Shown here piece after piece: positions 6,020 to 6,636 of a stretch of DNA of 6,636 nucleotides (position 1 is the stretch's first letter; each line of letters begins with the position of its first letter). Origin of the DNA: Rhodobacteraceae bacterium UBA1957 (GTDB taxonomy: Bacteria; Pseudomonadota; Alphaproteobacteria; Rhodobacterales; Rhodobacteraceae); the NCBI GenBank assembly GCA_002336405.1, contig DDEJ01000065.1, positions 1-6,636 on the forward strand, written 5' to 3'. A model generated the notes under the pieces. The model did no database searches. It saw nothing but the letters and a program-made list of their open reading frames with translations, and was not told where the DNA came from. Both the position numbers and the translations under genes were made by a program.

Positions 6020-6636
6020 CTGCCAAATTTTGTAATTATCTAAAAAGTACTCAATGGCGCCCTGATTGAGCTCAAAACGCCCGTGCCCATCGACTTTTTG
6101 TTTACGCAGTGGCGTTTCAAGTTCATTCTGTCCGCCCTTGGTGCGAATGTCTTCGTCCTTGGTGAGCCAGATTTTGATGCCGTTGACTTCGAGTTGTCCG
6201 GACAGCCAAATATCGTCGACCATCCAAGCACAACTCGGGATATCAAATGCCTGTTGTGTGAAGAAACGTGGATAGATCAGCACCCCACCCCAGCCTTCAA
6301 GAATATCGACGTAACCCGAAGTTACGTTTTTGCGCGGCTTCCATTTCCCCAGCGACATTACCCTGCGCAGGCGATAGTTGAAATCTTTCTTAATCCGTTC
6401 GGCACGGGGCAGGCTTGTCCCGGACTAGTCATAGATCGATATATGTTTTAAATCTGAACGCTCTTCCACAATCGCACAATCAAGTTGTTTTTGCGCGGCG
6501 TTGATTAATCTGCCCGCCCAATTGGGATCATAAATTTTATCATCGTCACAAAATATAATTGCAACATCCTTTTCTGCATACTCTCTGGCAGCGGGTAAAA
6601 TTTTCGTTGCGGGTCCAAAATCTTGCTCAGTGATGC
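6014..6636 (-). pseudogene. Putative family 2-like glycosyltransferase, broken by an in-frame TAG; 5' end outside window
   Basis: Read on the minus strand from 6634 to 6014, one frame stays open for 206 codons except for a single TAG at 6427-6425. The 69 residues before it include FCDDDKIYDPNWAGRL, which looks like the acidic DXD-type metal and nucleotide-sugar site of GT-A glycosyltransferases. After the stop the same frame continues with a basic stretch (RAERIKKDF), then GYVDILEGWGGVLIYPRFF and AFDIPSCAWMVDDIWLSGQL, which read as the acceptor-side half of the same protein, and ends at TGA (6016-6014). The sense on both sides shows one gene with a nonsense mutation, not two genes. An ATG at 6358 could start a 114-residue piece, but that piece lacks the DDD site. 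The DNA here is more AT-rich by eye than the operon, as often seen in surface-polysaccharide genes. Glycosyltransferase identity is moderately sure; sugar and acceptor are unknown. Confidence 0.65.

Noticed and set aside
6014..6358. Stand-alone 114-residue minus-strand gene starting at 6358
   Set aside because: The same frame continues upstream through meaningful sequence to and beyond the TAG, so this ATG is best read as an internal methionine of a broken larger gene.
6083..6451. Plus-strand 122-codon open frame opposite the glycosyltransferase
   Set aside because: The minus-strand frame carries glycosyltransferase-like motifs across the whole stretch; the plus-strand product has no recognisable features or ribosome binding site.

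Overview
The window looks like chromosomal DNA of an alphaproteobacterium, most likely a marine Rhodobacterales (Roseobacter-type) member. This rests on the split GlxB/GlxC/FMN-glutamate-synthase trio, the style of the partial glycosyltransferase on the minus strand, and moderate GC (about half by eye, not computed). The species cannot be told from the sequence.

Positions 1-101 are a leader with a good hairpin (40-64) and a strong ribosome binding site. Six plus-strand genes then follow in one very compact run (102-5137): a class II glutamine amidotransferase (GlxB/MgsA-like), a GXGXG beta-helix protein (GlxC/MgsB-like), an FMN-binding glutamate synthase domain protein (GlxD/MgsC-like), an unrecognised 137-residue acidic protein without cysteine, a nitrilase-superfamily carbon-nitrogen hydrolase with an intact Glu-Lys-Cys triad, and an unrecognised 195-residue protein. 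Junctions are a 13-base overlap, a 20-base gap, a 12-base gap, a 1-base overlap (TGATG) and a 4-base overlap (ATGA), so this is almost certainly one translationally coupled operon. A possible terminator hairpin begins directly after the last stop codon (5138-5170).

The first three proteins together carry the working parts of a glutamate synthase large subunit on separate chains: glutaminase, FMN/[3Fe-4S] synthase and the GXGXG domain. Ammonia from glutamine (or an amine) should be joined to a 2-oxo acid at FMN. The relatives of known function are N-methylglutamate synthase (MgsABC) and the rhizobial GlxBCD proteins. Neither a GlnT/GmaS-like ligase nor an N-methylglutamate dehydrogenase lies on the downstream side. 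A C-N hydrolase and two unknown proteins are there instead. The substrate is therefore open, and this operon is the most promising candidate for an undescribed nitrogen-transfer system in the window.

After a 153-base gap comes an RluA-type pseudouridine synthase (5294-5959), probably a separate unit. Convergent to it, on the minus strand and running off the right edge, is the C-terminal part of a putative glycosyltransferase whose frame is broken by one in-frame TAG (6425-6427). It is a pseudogene, a recent nonsense mutation or a sequencing error.
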